A stretch of 64,000 nucleotides of DNA. Source: Paulinella micropora. Lineage: Eukaryota > Cercozoa > Imbricatea > Euglyphida > Paulinellidae. The stretch spans positions 45,001 to 109,000 of the forward strand of contig WBZZ01004539.1 in assembly GCA_019918135.1 (NCBI GenBank). Reading direction: 5' to 3'. A program made the translations under genes and the position numbers. Each line of letters starts with the position of its first letter. Position 1 is the first letter of the stretch. Positions 10,500-20,787 of the stretch are shown here, piece by piece. The notes under the pieces were generated by a model that worked only from the letters and a program-made list of their open reading frames with translations, searched no databases and was not told the DNA's origin.

Positions 10500-10690
10500 T
10501 GCGGGTGAAGAAGTTTTGGCCGGTGCTGCTGGTGTAGTAGCGCACAGTCCCGCGTTTTCGCCCCAAACCTGCGCTAACCGTGCCTGGTGGCGTTCGCGCT
10601 CCTCGGACTGCTGCCAGGACAGCAAGCCCTGCGCATCCTCTAACAGCCCGGAGGCCAAGCCCGTCTGCAGCCTCGCCAGGCTCATCAGAC
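10500..10690 (-). pseudogene. Fragment of a second CoiA-like gene
   Basis: The minus-strand translation from the ATG at 10,685 includes LLEDAQGLLSWQQSEERER. This closely matches the N-terminal part of the CoiA-like gene at 2204-3861 (GLEDAQGLLVPLASWQQS, then ERERL). The zinc motif and nuclease domain do not follow. It is a partial paralogue, flanked by the tandem hairpin repeats on one side and a perfect G/C hairpin on the other. Confidence 0.5.
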
Positions 10691-10729
10691 CGTCTTGGTT
10701 CTTTTTCTGGGGGTGTCCCAAACAAATCC

Positions 10730-10783
10730 GCGCGCCGACGACTGTTGCCCCCCCCCCCCCCCCGCCAACAGTCGTCGGCGCGC
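10730..10783. terminator. Perfect 18-bp hairpin with C-run loop
   Basis: GCGCGCCGACGACTGTTG (10,730-10,747) pairs perfectly with CAACAGTCGTCGGCGCGC (10,766-10,783) around a C-run loop. Its position between minus-strand coding pieces, followed by an A/T-rich segment, suits a transcript-ending hairpin. Function is inferred only. Confidence 0.55.
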
Positions 10784-10861
10784 AGCCAAAAAGATTTTAA
10801 AGAAAAACAGAAAACACAGCTTGTCGCTTTGGCTGCTCGGCGTTCTGCCTTCACACCCCAG

Positions 10862-11869
10862 TCATCGTCGCGCGGATTCGTCTTTTTTGCTCACAAGAAA
10901 GATGGAGTCTCTGTTGAGGCACAGCCTGCCCCCGCACGTGTACACTAACCGCAGCGGCTTGTCTTTGCTGGTATGGCACCGCAAATGGAGCGCTAACTCC
11001 AGCGGGAATTCTGTCGGATTGCAAATGATGTCCGTTGTCTGCCAATGGACCTTGTGTTTAACTACACCCTGCCTGCTCAGGTGCCTCACAACAAAATCCA
11101 GCAGCGTGACCTGCAGGTGCTTGTCTTCCCCTGTGTTCAGGTTGGTGCGCAACGACCGCCCTTCTCGGGCGGCGGCAGCCAGGCATTGCAGCAGCACTCT
11201 GAGTTTGTGGTTGGGCCAAACCACCGCAAACGCCCAGGAGCTGCCTGTGATCTTGACGAGCCTAGGGATTGACGTAAAAGCCAACACGGGGGGCAGTCTG
11301 CGTCGTCTTCGTTCACAGTGGCAGTCCGTTTTCAGTCTGTACACGACCGCGACCTCAGCGGCCGCTGTCTCCGGCAGCCTGGGTTTTGTGCGTTCTAGCG
11401 CTAGCCAGAGCACGGCAGGGTCTGCGGTGCGGTAGGCTGGCGCTAAGGTCTCGACAAGCTCTAGCACCTCATGCACCCAATCCTCTGCCGCAGCTGCGTT
11501 CCTGAACTGTCCGATATGTCCGAATTCTTGCAAAACTGTGTCCCCCGTTTGTTTGAACAGGCTGTAATTCTGCAAGGCACCTGTTGCGTGCGGGCAGGGT
11601 TTTAGAGGGAGGGTCTGCTGCAGCAGCTGAAACGAAATTGGCTGCGCTTGCTTGGTCTCGAGCAAACATCTGCCTAGCCAATCCAGCGCGCTCAGCGGTA
11701 GGTTCGTCAGGTTGATGAACCAGTACTGGGCGCTCTCGGGAGGCAACGGGTTCTGGCGCGGGCTGCCAGTGTCGCTTGTATCTTGGCTAGCGCCCTTGGT
11801 CGGGGGTCGCACCAACCTCAGACTTTTGTTGACAGTGCTAGTGACTCTTTCTTTGGCTTTGTTTAGCAT
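10862..11869 (-). CDS. Unrecognised 335-residue protein, possible F-box-like segment
   Basis: One uninterrupted frame runs from ATG at 11,869 to a stop at 10,862. The N-terminus is basic and Ser/Thr-rich. A segment near residues 55-75, NLPLSALDWLGRCLLE, has the spacing of an F-box first helix. The remainder is a globular alpha/beta-type sequence with Cys/His pairs near the end. No signal peptide or membrane helix is seen. Codon use is strongly GC-biased. I assign no function; an F-box role is a guess from one motif. Confidence 0.55.
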   Translation of the reverse strand: MLNKAKERVTSTVNKSLRLVRPPTKGASQDTSDTGSPRQNPLPPESAQYWFINLTNLPLSALDWLGRCLLETKQAQPISFQLLQQTLPLKPCPHATGALQNYSLFKQTGDTVLQEFGHIGQFRNAAAAEDWVHEVLELVETLAPAYRTADPAVLWLALERTKPRLPETAAAEVAVVYRLKTDCHCERRRRRLPPVLAFTSIPRLVKITGSSWAFAVVWPNHKLRVLLQCLAAAAREGRSLRTNLNTGEDKHLQVTLLDFVVRHLSRQGVVKHKVHWQTTDIICNPTEFPLELALHLRCHTSKDKPLRLVYTCGGRLCLNRDSIFLVSKKDESARR

Positions 11870-12301
11870 GTTCTTTTACGGTGTTAAGTTAGGAAGCGGG
11901 GAGCGGGAGGGGCCTCTCGCTCCCAAAAGAAATCTCGTTCTGATTTCGCTTCTTCTCCCCCCGCGTCCCCCCCCCCCCCTTGCCCCCTCGCATGGCTGCT
12001 CCTTTCCCGTTTTTCTTTTGTGGGCCCAGCGACTTTACAAGAAAACCAGCCAAGGAAAGAAAAAAGACGGGGGTAGAGGAAAGAAAAGTCGGGTAAGGGT
12101 GGAAAAGCCTGTCGGCCAAGTGGGTGTATCAATGGAGTGTGTAAAGTCGCTGTCCGTGCCGTTTATCCTATTTTTGCTATTGACATAGTAAATATTACTA
12201 CTTCGCCCTCCTCTATAATCCATCGCAGAGACTTCGCCTCCGCACCTCCAAGTATATTACTGTATATATTCTAAAATATATTTTTATTTTACTGGCGGGG
12301 T
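11870..12301. other. Boundary between GC-rich and AT-rich regions
   Basis: No gene is seen. From 11,880 to 12,130 the sequence is G/C-run rich like region 1. From about 12,140 it turns AT-rich (TATATATTCTAAAATATATTTTTATTTT near 12,260), matching element A. The change in composition and gene type marks the left edge of the element somewhere in 12,140-12,300. I could not identify a terminal repeat or target duplication. Confidence 0.5.
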
Positions 12302-13333
12302 CTAAATAAAAGTGTCAAAGCCGTAGCCGTTCTGGGTTTTCAACTCATCCGCTTCTTTTTCTTTTAAGTCTGTCCAACCGCTGGCAAATTTAAAGCGATT
12401 ACCTTTCGCCCGCTCTAACAAAAACCTAATACTATGCCACCCGCAGGTATCTGTTGTGTCGCTTTGGTTTTTAACCTGATTAACCTTCATAAGCAGATAT
12501 GTGTTCGGCTTACTCTTTTCAATAAGCTGTTTCATTTGGTGTAGAAATAGCTCGGTCGGCTTATACAAAGCGAGCGGGTCGTAGATTTCAATAGAGTCAT
12601 CTTTAATGGTGTCAATCCAAATAGCAATCCAATGTGAGCCTGGTTGGCTAGACTTATCCAAGTTCATTATAAATCCATATTTCTTTCTTTTTTCTGGTTT
12701 CAGTTTGTTTATTTCATCGCTGGCTACTGTTCCCAAATACCAATCGTGCTTTTTCATAATGTTGTCTATTTCGTCCGTCATTAATCCTCTTCCCTCCCCC
12801 GCTAAGTTCGCTGGTAGTTTTTGTTGCTCTTCTGGGGGTGGTTGTTGCTCTTCTGTTGGTGTTGGTTGTTGCTCTTCTGTTGGTGTTGGTTGTTGCTCTT
12901 CTGTTGGTGTTGGTTGTTGCTCTTCTGTTGGCTGTTCCCCGGTTGGATGAATACCGAGAGTATTTGAAACTTGATTTTTAATGTTTGGGTCGCTTCTCAT
13001 TTCAGTTACTAAGCTACTTACATAATCCTTCTTCTTCATTTTTTTTCTGTATTTACCCTTCTTCAAATATTTCTTAATTTTTGCTATCGTTAAAAGTTTG
13101 TGGATTAATTCCTCCATCGTTTTCGCCCCAGCACCAGCTTGGTTTATTCCCAAATAATCAGCGAGTTTCTTTCTCATTTCATTCTGGTCTATTCCTAAAT
13201 CAATACCTTCATCTACTATAACTTGTGCCATACCCGCAGTCGTGTGTTTTCCTTTAACTTTTTTTGGTGGTGGTTTGCCCCGAGCTTTCATTTCTTTTTC
13301 CAAAGCAGGGCCCAAAGTTTTGGGTATATCCAA
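12302..13333 (-). CDS. Adenain/Ulp1-like cysteine protease
   Basis: The protein has 343 residues. The C-terminal half carries the catalytic signature of the adenovirus-protease/Ulp1 fold: SHWIAIWID (His), IYDPL (Asp), a Gln/Asn segment before the nucleophile, and DTCGWHSIRFLL (Cys). In PLVs, virophages and Polintons this enzyme matures capsid proteins. The N-terminal half is Lys-rich and a central linker repeats PTPTEEQQ about four times. It lies at the left end of the element and is read in the same direction as the following four virion-type genes. The frame looks whole. Confidence 0.85.
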   Translation of the reverse strand: MDIPKTLGPALEKEMKARGKPPPKKVKGKHTTAGMAQVIVDEGIDLGIDQNEMRKKLADYLGINQAGAGAKTMEELIHKLLTIAKIKKYLKKGKYRKKMKKKDYVSSLVTEMRSDPNIKNQVSNTLGIHPTGEQPTEEQQPTPTEEQQPTPTEEQQPTPTEEQQPPPEEQQKLPANLAGEGRGLMTDEIDNIMKKHDWYLGTVASDEINKLKPEKRKKYGFIMNLDKSSQPGSHWIAIWIDTIKDDSIEIYDPLALYKPTELFLHQMKQLIEKSKPNTYLLMKVNQVKNQSDTTDTCGWHSIRFLLERAKGNRFKFASGWTDLKEKEADELKTQNGYGFDTFI

Positions 13334-13356
13334 TTTCGGATACTTGTAATCATTTC

Positions 13357-14268
13357 TTAAACCTGCGGATATGTATGATATTTTATCTTTAATTTCAAAG
13401 TGTTTCGCTTTAGCCTCAGCTTGCTTTTTTTTTCTTGTTCTAATTCTTTTTTGTATTGTTCAGCCAGTTCTTTCTGCTCATCTGCTGATTGGGCATCGGC
13501 TATCGCTTTTTCTATTCCTGTGCCAAGTTTGATAAATTCTGTTTTGCTCAAACTTTTAATAAATTTAGTTGTAAAGCCCGCTTTCTTCATTAATTCAATG
13601 TATTTTTCTTTTAATTCTTTTTCAGCCTTTTTCTCTTCTTTTGTTTTCAATGGCATCTGTTTTTCTTCTGGTGCTTGTGGTGGTCCTAGTTGTGGTGCTT
13701 GTGGTGGTGCTTGTGGTGGTCCTAGTTGTGGTGCTTGTGGTGGTGCTTGGGGTGGTGCTTGTATGTATTGAGGGTGGAAAGGCGGTAATAACATTAAATT
13801 ATTTTTTCTATCTTGTTCAAATTTTACATCCTCTATAAGTTTTTGCTCTCTGTTCGCCTCCCTTATTAATTCTTCTTGTCTTTCCTTCATTTCCGCATTC
13901 TCCTTCCTCTCCATTCTTTTCTTCTCATCTTCCGCCTGTTCTCTTAACTTCTTTTCCTTTTCTTCCTGCTCGTGTATTAGTTCATATTTTTTCAGCAGGT
14001 TGTTTTGTATCTGGTTGCGGTTCTCGTGTTCAAGGCGATTGAATTCGGACTTGATTATTCGCTCTTTTGTCTTTCGTGTTTTCTTCGTTTTATTGTCCCC
14101 TTTCATATATTTCAGAAACAGTTTAACGATTTGAAGTGTTGAAAGGTCATTCGTTTTCTCGCCAAAGTTAAGATATGCTCGTTTGCCTTTTACTTTAATA
14201 TACGGTCTGCCGTCTTTGGTTCTGTATATCCTCGGCGGTCTTTGTTTTCGCGGTTTTTTTACAACCAT
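13357..14268 (-). CDS. Coiled-coil protein with RPYIKVKGKRAYL motif
   Basis: The protein has 303 residues with an uninterrupted frame. The basic N-terminus (KKPRKQRPP) leads into GRPYIKVKGKRAYLNFG, a short beta-type motif. It is followed by a long Glu/Lys/Arg coiled coil (about residues 60-150), a Pro/Ala/Gln linker with repeated APPQAPQLGPPQ units, and a second Lys-rich helical part. It sits between the protease and the small basic protein, so a structural or assembly role is plausible. I recognise no named family. Confidence 0.7.
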   Translation of the reverse strand: MVVKKPRKQRPPRIYRTKDGRPYIKVKGKRAYLNFGEKTNDLSTLQIVKLFLKYMKGDNKTKKTRKTKERIIKSEFNRLEHENRNQIQNNLLKKYELIHEQEEKEKKLREQAEDEKKRMERKENAEMKERQEELIREANREQKLIEDVKFEQDRKNNLMLLPPFHPQYIQAPPQAPPQAPQLGPPQAPPQAPQLGPPQAPEEKQMPLKTKEEKKAEKELKEKYIELMKKAGFTTKFIKSLSKTEFIKLGTGIEKAIADAQSADEQKELAEQYKKELEQEKKSKLRLKRNTLKLKIKYHTYPQV

Positions 14269-14345
14269 TGACCCGACTTTTTGGTGAAGGTTCGTATATG
14301 TTAGAGAAAAAAAATAATAACATAATTTACATTTGTGATTGGGGT

Positions 14346-14666
14346 TTAACGAAACTTAACAGCTCCGCCTCGTTGCTTGCCGTATCCTTGCTTAGCCGCA
14401 GCCTTTGCTACACGGTCAGCATAAGGCACTCCGACATCGCTAAGAAAAGTAGCACCCCTTGAAATCAATTGGTTCTTCTTGATAAACCTATTAGCATCCA
14501 ATATCGCTTGTCCGACTTTTTTCCAGTTGACCTTCCCTCCTGTTTGTTTCTTTTTTGATTTTCTTTTGTTCTTCGCACCTCCTGCTTGTGGCATACTTAC
14601 TGGGCTTGGATTGTAGCTGATATTGTATCCCGATGGTTGTGAAATAATCACTGGTGATGTTGGCAT
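14346..14666 (-). CDS. Small basic Gly-rich protein, core-protein-like
   Basis: The protein has 106 residues: a Pro/Ser N-terminus, a central KNKRKSKKK cluster, then an amphipathic helical segment and a C-terminal KQGYGKQRGGAVKFR tail. Small basic Gly-rich proteins beside the protease and ATPase are common in adenovirus- and Polinton-type genomes, where they condense DNA or bind the inner capsid. The assignment rests on composition and neighbours, not on a recognised domain. Confidence 0.55.
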   Translation of the reverse strand: MPTSPVIISQPSGYNISYNPSPVSMPQAGGAKNKRKSKKKQTGGKVNWKKVGQAILDANRFIKKNQLISRGATFLSDVGVPYADRVAKAAAKQGYGKQRGGAVKFR

Positions 14667-15527
14667 CTATATAATGTATAGAAAAAAATAATTAATGAAA
14701 TTACAAAAATCTTTTATTGAAGTTCTTTCGTAATTCATCCGATACCGCATCCACATACAAAAAGTTAAATCGTTCCTTGGTCGCCTCGTGGTGTTTTCAA
14801 TAAAGTATTCAAGGTCGTAGCCGAGGTCCAGATGCTTATACACAAGTTCAATTTTATCAACACTCTGTCCAGGAAAAATAAGAAGGTAGTCCAGCTGTTT
14901 GATAGCCTCAGGTCGTAGGTCGTTAAGATACTGACTAGACATAATCACCTTTGTTTTGTAGTGGCGGTTTTTCTTCAACAAGTCGCTAACGGACTTATCC
15001 CTCAACCCACTACCTAAATCATCTAACACGAACACAACTTCTGGTGTTATGTATTTGCTCGGTCTCGGGGTTTTTTCGCCTCCCTCCTGCTTCTTCTCTT
15101 CCTCTTTACCAAAATATAAAAACTTCGGCTTCGGTTCTTCTTTCTCGTCCTGAATGATTTCGCCTTCTTCTTGCTCCTCGTCTGGCTTGTTTAGCTTGTC
15201 TAACTCGTAATCAATAACAGTCAGTCCATCCGTTTTCAAATATGTGTATATAGCCATCGGATTGCCTTTCTTTTTAAAGTGCTTAACCATTTCTTTGTAT
15301 ATGTGGTCCTTGTGTATCGTGCTGGCTATAATAACAATGCGGGTCTTTTTGTCGGTCGTTCGTTTCAGGATTTCAAACAGTGCTGTCGTCTTGTCACTCT
15401 TCTTGCGAGCGAGAAGAAAAATATTGGCATACGGTTCATCAAACAACTTATATCCTTTTGCCAACCTATCGCCATCCCCGTTTTGCTTGACTGGTCTAAC
15501 TCGTATATCGTTAATTTTTTCCATCAC
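14667..15527 (-). CDS. FtsK/HerA-type (A32-like) genome packaging ATPase
   Basis: The protein has 286 residues. Near residue 30, YANIFLLARKKSDKTTALFEIL occupies the Walker A position. VVFVLDDLGSGLRDKSV supplies Walker B and its Asp pair, followed by KTKVIMSSQYLNDL, the sensor-like strand typical of A32-like packaging ATPases. A Glu/Lys-rich insertion (about residues 115-155) lies between the two. It packages DNA into capsids in PLVs and virophages. A diverged relative in element B is at 38,327-39,235. Start: ATG just upstream of KINDIRVRPV. Confidence 0.75.
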   Translation of the reverse strand: MMEKINDIRVRPVKQNGDGDRLAKGYKLFDEPYANIFLLARKKSDKTTALFEILKRTTDKKTRIVIIASTIHKDHIYKEMVKHFKKKGNPMAIYTYLKTDGLTVIDYELDKLNKPDEEQEEGEIIQDEKEEPKPKFLYFGKEEEKKQEGGEKTPRPSKYITPEVVFVLDDLGSGLRDKSVSDLLKKNRHYKTKVIMSSQYLNDLRPEAIKQLDYLLIFPGQSVDKIELVYKHLDLGYDLEYFIENTTRRPRNDLTFCMWMRYRMNYERTSIKDFCNFINYFFLYII

Positions 15528-15539
15528 TCTATATTTTCT

Positions 15540-15902
15540 TCAAGCCAGAAATTCTAAACAAATAACAATTCTTCCAGCTAGCAGGTCAGTCTCAATGCTA
15601 CCATTGTCCGTTTTAAGCACTCTAAAACTGTATTGCCCGTCGGTCCAATTAATAATCCCCAAGTTGTAGCTAAGATTGGAAATGTTTGCGGTATTGCTGT
15701 CTGCGAATGTGCCAATGATTCCAATTCGGTCCATATGGAGAATTTTTGTTTTCGTTTCAGTCATATCATTCATATAGTGGATATACTTAATATTCATTCT
15801 AGTTGGGGTAAAGTTCAATTTAATGGTTTTGTCAAATGTTTTGCTACCGCCCGCAAAATCATTACTCAGAAAAATAATCTTTTGAAATTTGAACTCACTC
15901 AT
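15540..15902 (-). CDS. Small beta-rich protein, unrecognised
   Basis: The protein has 120 residues with alternating hydrophobic and polar residues (IIFLSNDFAGGSKTF, RIVICLEFLA), suggesting a compact beta-sandwich. Its place between the packaging ATPase and the membrane protein suggests a virion or accessory role. The ATG is followed by SEFKFQK. The upstream side is AT-rich (TATAATATATTATG near 15,917) like other promoters in this element. No homologue was recognised in the window. Confidence 0.55.
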   Translation of the reverse strand: MSEFKFQKIIFLSNDFAGGSKTFDKTIKLNFTPTRMNIKYIHYMNDMTETKTKILHMDRIGIIGTFADSNTANISNLSYNLGIINWTDGQYSFRVLKTDNGSIETDLLAGRIVICLEFLA

Positions 15903-15949
15903 TGTTTCTATATTTTGTATAATATATTATGTTATTAATATTATTATTG

Positions 15950-16162
15950 TGTGCTCTGTGTTAGGTCGGACTGCTTGTGATTTCTATTCGCGGGTCAGTG
16001 ATAAAAAATGAAAGTTGTGTTTATTGTATCCAAAAGGGATGTGTTTTCATAAATAATGGAAATAATATGTGTCGTAGTTTTGATGAAGCTATTCCGCTAA
16101 TCTGCTCAAATGATGCTTCTTGGTATAAAATCTATTCGTATGAATGCTCACTTCTTACTTGA
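15950..16162 (+). CDS. Small Cys-rich protein conserved between elements A and B
   Basis: The plus-strand translation contains RTACDFYSRVS, ESCVYC and NNGNNMCRSFDEA. The minus strand at 34,700-34,912 in element B encodes the same segments with many synonymous differences, so the protein sequence has been kept. The paired Cys suggest metal binding. Both copies are interrupted (about one break each). I do not recognise the family. Confidence 0.5.
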
Positions 16163-16489
16163 AGAAGGTGATGGAAGGCAGATGCCTATTAATAGTGTTA
16201 AAATACCCACATAAGTGTTGGCAACTTCACACGGTAAGTTCTTTTCAGACAGCCTCACGATACAAAGGGTGATGATGGCGATAATGATACCCATTTGAAA
16301 TAAGTATTTGATAAGTCGGCTGTCAGTTTTTCGCTTAGTCAAACAGCAATCCCAGCTGTCCTCGTATTCGTGGTCTAATTTTTTTTCTTCCTGCTTAATT
16401 TGGACATCTAGCACACGGTTCTTTAACTCTGGTGTTAGGTCTCCATCTACTTCTATGATTGGTGGCGGGTGTAATCTAGGCGGTGGCAT
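16148..16489 (-). CDS. Two-helix membrane protein
   Basis: The protein has 113 residues: a Pro-rich N-terminus (MPPPRLHPPP), then LTPELKNRVLDVQIKQEEKK, an acidic/Cys segment with DCC, and two transmembrane helices (about residues 68-84 and 92-107). The homologue in element B (34,084-34,422) keeps the order RLHPPP, LTPELK, RLIKY, VRLS and GILTLLIGI. Conservation of a small membrane protein next to the fibre in both elements suggests a virion membrane or entry role. That is inference. Confidence 0.65.
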   Translation of the reverse strand: MPPPRLHPPPIIEVDGDLTPELKNRVLDVQIKQEEKKLDHEYEDSWDCCLTKRKTDSRLIKYLFQMGIIIAIITLCIVRLSEKNLPCEVANTYVGILTLLIGICLPSPSSSKK

Positions 16490-16529
16490 TGGTAAATACT
16501 TCCGCTCGTATTTCTGCTAATTGTTTTAT

Positions 16530-19500
16530 TTAATAGGCTATATCATTAGTTAGATTATTATTTTGTGTTTCTAAATTAATCACTTTTTCGGCCGTATGTT
16601 GAAAAGCACTTATTAATATTGGTATGAAGTCTGTATATGTTATGCCTTCAAGGTTGCCTTCTCCATCATCTGCTTTTATTCCGCTTTCTGATACAAATTC
16701 TGGAAATATTTTTTTTACTTCGTCCGCAATAAATCCGTGGCCTTTTTTTTCTTTCTTCTCATCTGATTTCCAATAATATGAACAACAATTTATTTTCATT
16801 AGTTTCTCGCAACAATCCCCGCAGTCTAATGTTTTAATATCTGATTTAAGCAGTCTATCCGATGATTTGTCCAAGCACCATTAAGCGGAATATAATTATA
16901 ACTACCAGACGGCTCGCCAGTAGTAGAGTTTGAAGTAGTCCAAGCGTGAAGCAAACCAGTAGAAGAAACAATTACTCCATAATTCGTATATCCTCCCGAT
17001 TTAAAATATAGTTGTGCGTCAACGGTAGAAGCGGGTCTTTTTCGTATGGTTAAAAAACCGCTGGATGCTGTTGGGATGACTACCTCTCCTGATGTATTAA
17101 TGTTCATCGCCTCAGTGTAAGATATATTGTTTCCCACAGTTGTTCCTGAATTATAATAAAAAGTGAGTTTTACACCTTTTTGAATTAGAAAGTTAGATGA
17201 CGCAGAAGATGATTTCCAGTTCGTGCCGTCAAAATAAGCATCAAAACTTAAATTGACATTGTCGTGTGCCCAATTCAATAATTGAAATGTTGCATAAGCA
17301 TCCGCCGTTGTTATTGCTTGTAAGTGTGCTCCTGCGACATTACTCGCCGTTCCGTATATTTCTAAGCCACCTGTCGCTCCCACCCCCTTTGTTGAGTTGC
17401 CTATGATTATCGGCTTACCTAGTGCTGTTGTTATTTTATCGCTCGTTGTTAATGTTGTTGTTGATACACCCACACTCGCGTTTATCAATCCTTTTGTCCA
17501 TAAAGTCCCATTGAGTCCATTCAAAGACATTACCAATTGTTCTGAGCCATTTTCCCATATAAAACCAGTATCTGAACCAGCATTACATCTAAATCTCATA
17601 GCCCATTGAATAAAATCATTTCCTGCAACCGCTGAACCACCTGCTAAACTTCTAGTATTCGTGGCTCCTTGATTAGTTGCCATATAAATCCCCCAGCTTG
17701 TAGTATCGGTGTCATATAAAAATATACCTTGTCCGCTCCTCCATCCACTTTATTTTGAATAGATAACTTGCAACCTCCATCGGCTGTTAATAATCCGCTA
17801 GCCGTGAGTGTGGTTGTAGTCATACCAGCAGTTGCCGTTAATGTAGTTCCTGTTATTGTTCCACCACTCGTTATGTTGTTTGAGTTCATATCTAAGGCAC
17901 CATAAAACCGCATACCGCCAGCATTGTTAAAACGGACAATGTCAGACGAGGCACTTTTATTATCCAAAAGTTTTGAAATATAAAGTCCCGCCCCTTTTAC
18001 ATCAGATGCTACATTCGTGAATACATAACCTCGTTGGTTCGCGGTTCCACTTGTAGCGGTATTTAGAGTAAATAAGAAATACTGATAATCTCCTGATGTC
18101 TGTGAAAAGAATATGTCTCCACCATTTTGGTTTAATATCCTCGCCCCATTATATGTTATATTTCCGCCATTAGTGATAGTTTGATTATTAAAATCGGCAT
18201 TGTTCGTTAAAGTTAGATATTTTATCACAGTGCTCGCCCCATTAAATGTTTTGCTTCCTGTTATGGTTTGGTCTGTTGATAGTTTTACATTTTGCCCGTC
18301 CAATGTGTCCGCATACCCTTTTGTCGCTCAGTCTGTTGATAATGTTGGAGTTCCAAGGTTGGCTATTTTGCTACTATTACAATCTAACCCCGAAGCATTT
18401 ACCCAACCGACTATCGTCCCGTCAATAATGAAACTTATTTTTTTCGCAGAAATTTCAAAGTTGTAATAATATTATGTCGCAGTTTTCATATCCAAACTAG
18501 CAATTGACCCAATATTACTGGTAGAATTGAAAACGATAAATGTGCCCTTTGTTGTTGAATTGATTGAATTTCCCGTTATTTCAACACCACTGCTATATGT
18601 CTTAATTCCTGCTATGGTTTGGTTTCCTGTTAGTTTCACATTTTGTAGATCTAATGTATCTACATAACTTTTGTTCGCCCCGTCCGTTGTTGCTGATGGT
18701 GTGGCTAAGTTTGTTATTTTGTTGTTATTCAAAGATAGTGTAGTGCCAGTTGCGGTTATAATTAAAGTATTACCTGAATATAACTCAACATACGACCCCG
18801 TTATTTGTATCGGATACCAGGCCGCTGTTGCTGTCTTTTGTGCGGCAATCATTCCTATTTTTGTATCAAAGGCTATGCCAATGCCGTCAAAAGTAGTTGG
18901 ATTGGTTGAACCACTTACTTCCAAAGTTGATGTAAATTTTTTATTCCCTGCTATGGTTTGGTCTCCTGTTAGTTTAACGACAGAAGTGTCAAGAGTAGAA
19001 CATCAATACCATCAACAAGATTCACATTTGTTATGCTTTGACTTTTCATATCAATCCCCGCACTAGCATTTATTATGTTGCTGAATGTTTTGGTTCCTGC
19101 TATGGTTTGGTCTCCTGTTAGTTTGACGACTGCGGTATCAAGGGTTGATACATCAATACAATCAACATTACCAACATTTGTTATGTTAAATCCTCCCATA
19201 TTTAAACTACCCGTCATAGCCACTGTGCCGTCTTTTGCTAGTTTTGTATCGGTGTAAGCCTTCGTTGAAGCATCGCCATCATAGAATGGTGCTGGAAGTC
19301 CGCTGATTGCTGTTGTGCTGTTAAAATTAAAAACATTACCCGTCAATGTTATCCCACCCCCTGTTGTTGGAGCAAAAAGTATGGACGAGCCTACAAAAGA
19401 TAATGGATAGCCAGTCGCCCCACCAGCATCCGACGAATAAATAGAACCCATATTATTGTTGTAATTGAAGAATAACTTGCCAGTGTTTAATGGATTTGAG

Positions 19501-20207
19501 TCTTTTACGGCCACATAAGTAGTAAATGTTTTGTTTCCTGTTATAGTCTGGTCTCCTGTTAGTTTTACCACAGAACTATCAAGAGCCGAAACATCAATAC
19601 CATCAACATTACCGACATTTGCTACATTAAAACCTCCCATATTTAAATCTCCAAACATCATAGCGAGACCATCCAATCTCAGAAAAGGTGAAGCAACATT
19701 TCTCCATTGCCCTGTGCTATAAATGAGCAGTTGATTATCGGCGGGGGTGCCTGTTATGACTACATCACTTAAAGCATCTATTGATTTAGTTGCTATCCTT
19801 GTGTCAAAATCTGTATTAACCATTGCTGTGGTGTAGTATAAGTTAGTTCCTTCGGTTAAGTTGGTTGTGCTCTTTGTTGCTAATTGAGTGTCAAACCTAG
19901 CATTAGTATAATATAAATTAGTGCCTTCGGCTAGGTTAGTGGTTGATTTAGTGGTTAGTCGCGCGTCAAACCTACCATCAGTATAGTATAGATTAGTGCC
20001 TTCTTTTAAGTCTGTCGTTGATTTTAAAGCCAACCTCGCATCAAATCGTCCGTCAGTATAATACAGATTTACGGGGTCAGCATCTTCTGGCACCCTATCT
20101 GTGTATAAGCCCACTATGTTTGTGTTCGTTAAATCAAGGTTGGCTATATCTAGTGAATCCACCGCAATTTCAGACAAGCCTAAGAGCGATTTATATTGAC
20201 TGCCCAT
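16530..20207 (-). CDS. Modular fibre protein region with S74-type chaperone end
   Basis: The reading order is from 20,207 down. The N-terminal part has about four NLYYTDxRFDxxL repeats, well known in phage and giant-virus tail fibres. The middle has repeated beta modules built on LTGDQTIxGxKTF and LNMGGFNITNV. The 3' end matches the intramolecular chaperone (peptidase S74) of endosialidase-type fibres: SSDRLLKSDI, then GHGFIADEVKKIFPEF and YTDFIPILISAFQ. Such fibres trimerise and bind host surfaces; the S74 domain folds them and is often cleaved off. The region is interrupted about four or five times and may represent more than one gene. The neighbour is the small membrane protein. Confidence 0.75.
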
Positions 20208-20278
20208 TGTATATATTTTGGATAATAATTAATCCGTATAAAAATTATTTTTGGTTAGATATACAACCGAAGCAAACA

Positions 20279-20785
20279 ATGCCAAGAGGTAATAGGGACA
20301 TTGCCATAAAGAACCTTGAAAAAGCTACTGTAATGAAGAAACAGTATGCGAGGCAAAGAAAGATTGAGAGGGCGAAGGAATTACTAGCGGAGGAAGAGGC
20401 TAAGAATGTGAAAGAAATGAACGAAGACGAAAAGATGGACCACGTGTCTAAGAAACAGTTGGCGAAGGATATGATTGATGGCCGAGACGGTGAGATAAGT
20501 GAGGAAAGTAGCTCGGAAGAAGAGGTTGAACAGGACTTTGCTGACCTAATTGCCCAACGAGTTGCGGGTATGAAATTAAAGACTAAACAGAAGAAGGCGA
20601 AGAAAGTGGTAAAAAAGCAAGTGGAAGAGGAGAGTGAAAGCGAAAGCGAAAGTGAGGACGAGGAACAGCCTAAGAAAGGTAAAGGTAAGAAGACTGGTCG
20701 TGTTAATGTCAATGTTTATGCGGGACAACCAGAGAAGTCAAAAAAAGAAAGTAATGATGTTTCAAAGATATTTTTGAAGTTCTGA
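20279..20785 (+). CDS. Highly charged coiled-coil protein
   Basis: The protein has 168 residues from ATGCCAAGAGGT. A Lys/Arg/Glu-rich helix fills most of it, followed by an acidic Ser/Glu stretch (SESESESEDEE) and a basic KKGKGKKTGRVNVNVYAGQ segment. This layout fits a nucleic-acid-binding or scaffold protein. It is divergent from the fibre gene and convergent with the DUF5754-like gene; stop codons are 2 bases apart. No family is recognised. Confidence 0.6.
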   Translation: MPRGNRDIAIKNLEKATVMKKQYARQRKIERAKELLAEEEAKNVKEMNEDEKMDHVSKKQLAKDMIDGRDGEISEESSSEEEVEQDFADLIAQRVAGMKLKTKQKKAKKVVKKQVEEESESESESEDEEQPKKGKGKKTGRVNVNVYAGQPEKSKKESNDVSKIFLKF

Positions 20786-20787
20786 AC

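Noticed and set aside
12606-13838. Plus-strand frames rich in Cys/Ser/Val repeats
   Set aside because: Antisense of the repeated linkers in the protease and coiled-coil genes.
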